Assembly (NCBI GenBank): GCA_938003875.1
Contig: CALKWO010000202.1
Location: 3,043 to 67,042, forward strand
Direction of reading: 5' to 3'
Length of the DNA: 64,000 nt
From: an uncultured bacterium
GTDB taxonomy: Bacteria; Planctomycetota; Uabimicrobiia; Uabimicrobiales; JABWCH01
Made by a program: the position numbers and the translations under genes
Shown: positions 63,760 to 64,000 of the stretch, piece after piece
How the letters are laid out: every line of letters starts with the position of its first letter
Numbering within the stretch: the first letter of the stretch is position 1
Notes under the pieces: model-generated
The model's database searches: none
Told to the model about the DNA's origin: nothing
What the model saw: the letters and a program-made list of their open reading frames with translations, nothing else

Positions 63760-64000
63760 AACCACAGATAGACACAGATAAACACAAATAATTTACAAGG
63801 AATCAATTTATATTATACATTAACCACAGAGACACAGAGGACGCAGAGAGCTAAACTTTTATTTGATAATAATTTATATCTTGAATATATTTCTCTGTGT
63901 TCTCTGTGCCTCTGTGGTTTAAAATTCACAAAACTATCAAGTAATCACAATATTATGAAAAAAAATTATTATCCGTGTTTATCTGTGTTCATCCGTGGTT
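63760..64000. repeat. Nested CACAGAT and CACAGAG palindromes
   Basis: Outer arms: AACCACAGATAGACACAGAT at the left, ATCTGTGTTCATCCGTGGTT at the right edge of the window. Inside is a second palindrome (63822-63919) with arms AACCACAGAGACACAGAGGA and TCTCTGTGCCTCTGTGGTT. One element sits inside the other, so the inner one probably inserted into the loop of the outer. Confidence 0.8.

Overview
This window looks like a chromosomal segment of a Gram-negative-type bacterium, most plausibly a Planctomycetota member or a relative. The pointers are three large Hanks-type Ser/Thr kinases with unusual N-terminal modules (one fused to a formylglycine-generating-enzyme-type domain), many lipoproteins with lipoboxes, a LamG protein ending in a PEP-CTERM-like signal, a GldA/GldFG/DUF4340 transport cluster, archaeal-type PheS/PheT, and abundant dispersed palindromes built from words such as CACAGAT, CACAGAG and CACGAA. 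The assignment is inferred from gene content only; no rRNA is present.

Region 1 (1 to about 18609) is the right part of an integrated mobile element. It holds a conjugation-type VirD4/TraG-like ATPase with a large Ser-rich insertion, a replication-relaxation-type winged-helix protein, several small helical proteins, a sigma-54 activator with an unknown partner gene, and a large serine recombinase. The recombinase gene abuts the 3' end of a tRNA-Gln gene and its reading frame runs antisense through tRNA-Gln into tRNA-Leu, so this is very probably the right attachment site. Inside the element lies a visibly AT-richer cargo block (6823-13278): a small serine recombinase followed by a tight four-gene operon encoding a NurA-type nuclease, a HerA-like ATPase with an abnormal P-loop, a GHKL/Hsp90-type ATPase and a radical SAM protein. 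This is the best candidate for an undescribed (probably anti-phage or DNA-processing) system.

Region 2 (18.8-31.3 kb, minus strand) is an apparent six-gene operon driven by a near-consensus promoter at 31308-31336: LpoB-like, COG3014-like and YcfL-like lipoproteins, a CsgG-like lipoprotein, a transmembrane Ser/Thr kinase with TPRs, and a 1.9-kaa NRPS (C-T-Cy-A with inserted oxidase-T) predicted to make a thiazole from cysteine. A POT-family peptide transporter is divergent to it.

Region 3 (33-54 kb) contains three DUF4349-type or lipoprotein genes, gyrB, a second kinase, a two-histidine-kinase/receiver operon, a LamG protein, a HEAT-repeat membrane protein, an mntP-like gene that seems to lack an ATG/GTG/TTG start, and the GldA/GldFG/DUF4340 operon. 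Region 4 (54-64 kb) has an excisionase-type HTH gene with a palindromic operator candidate, a histidine-kinase remnant, pheS-pheT (PheT with a zinc-ribbon insertion), an ABC exporter and the kinase-FGE fusion.

Four copies of a ~51-bp hairpin occur at 31483, 35780, 44950 and 54955. They show compensatory base changes in both stems, and three of the four sit upstream of a gene in the same orientation, which suggests a structured leader element or a miniature mobile hairpin. Starts were re-chosen from Shine-Dalgarno (SD) spacing, and all functions are from motif reading without database searches.
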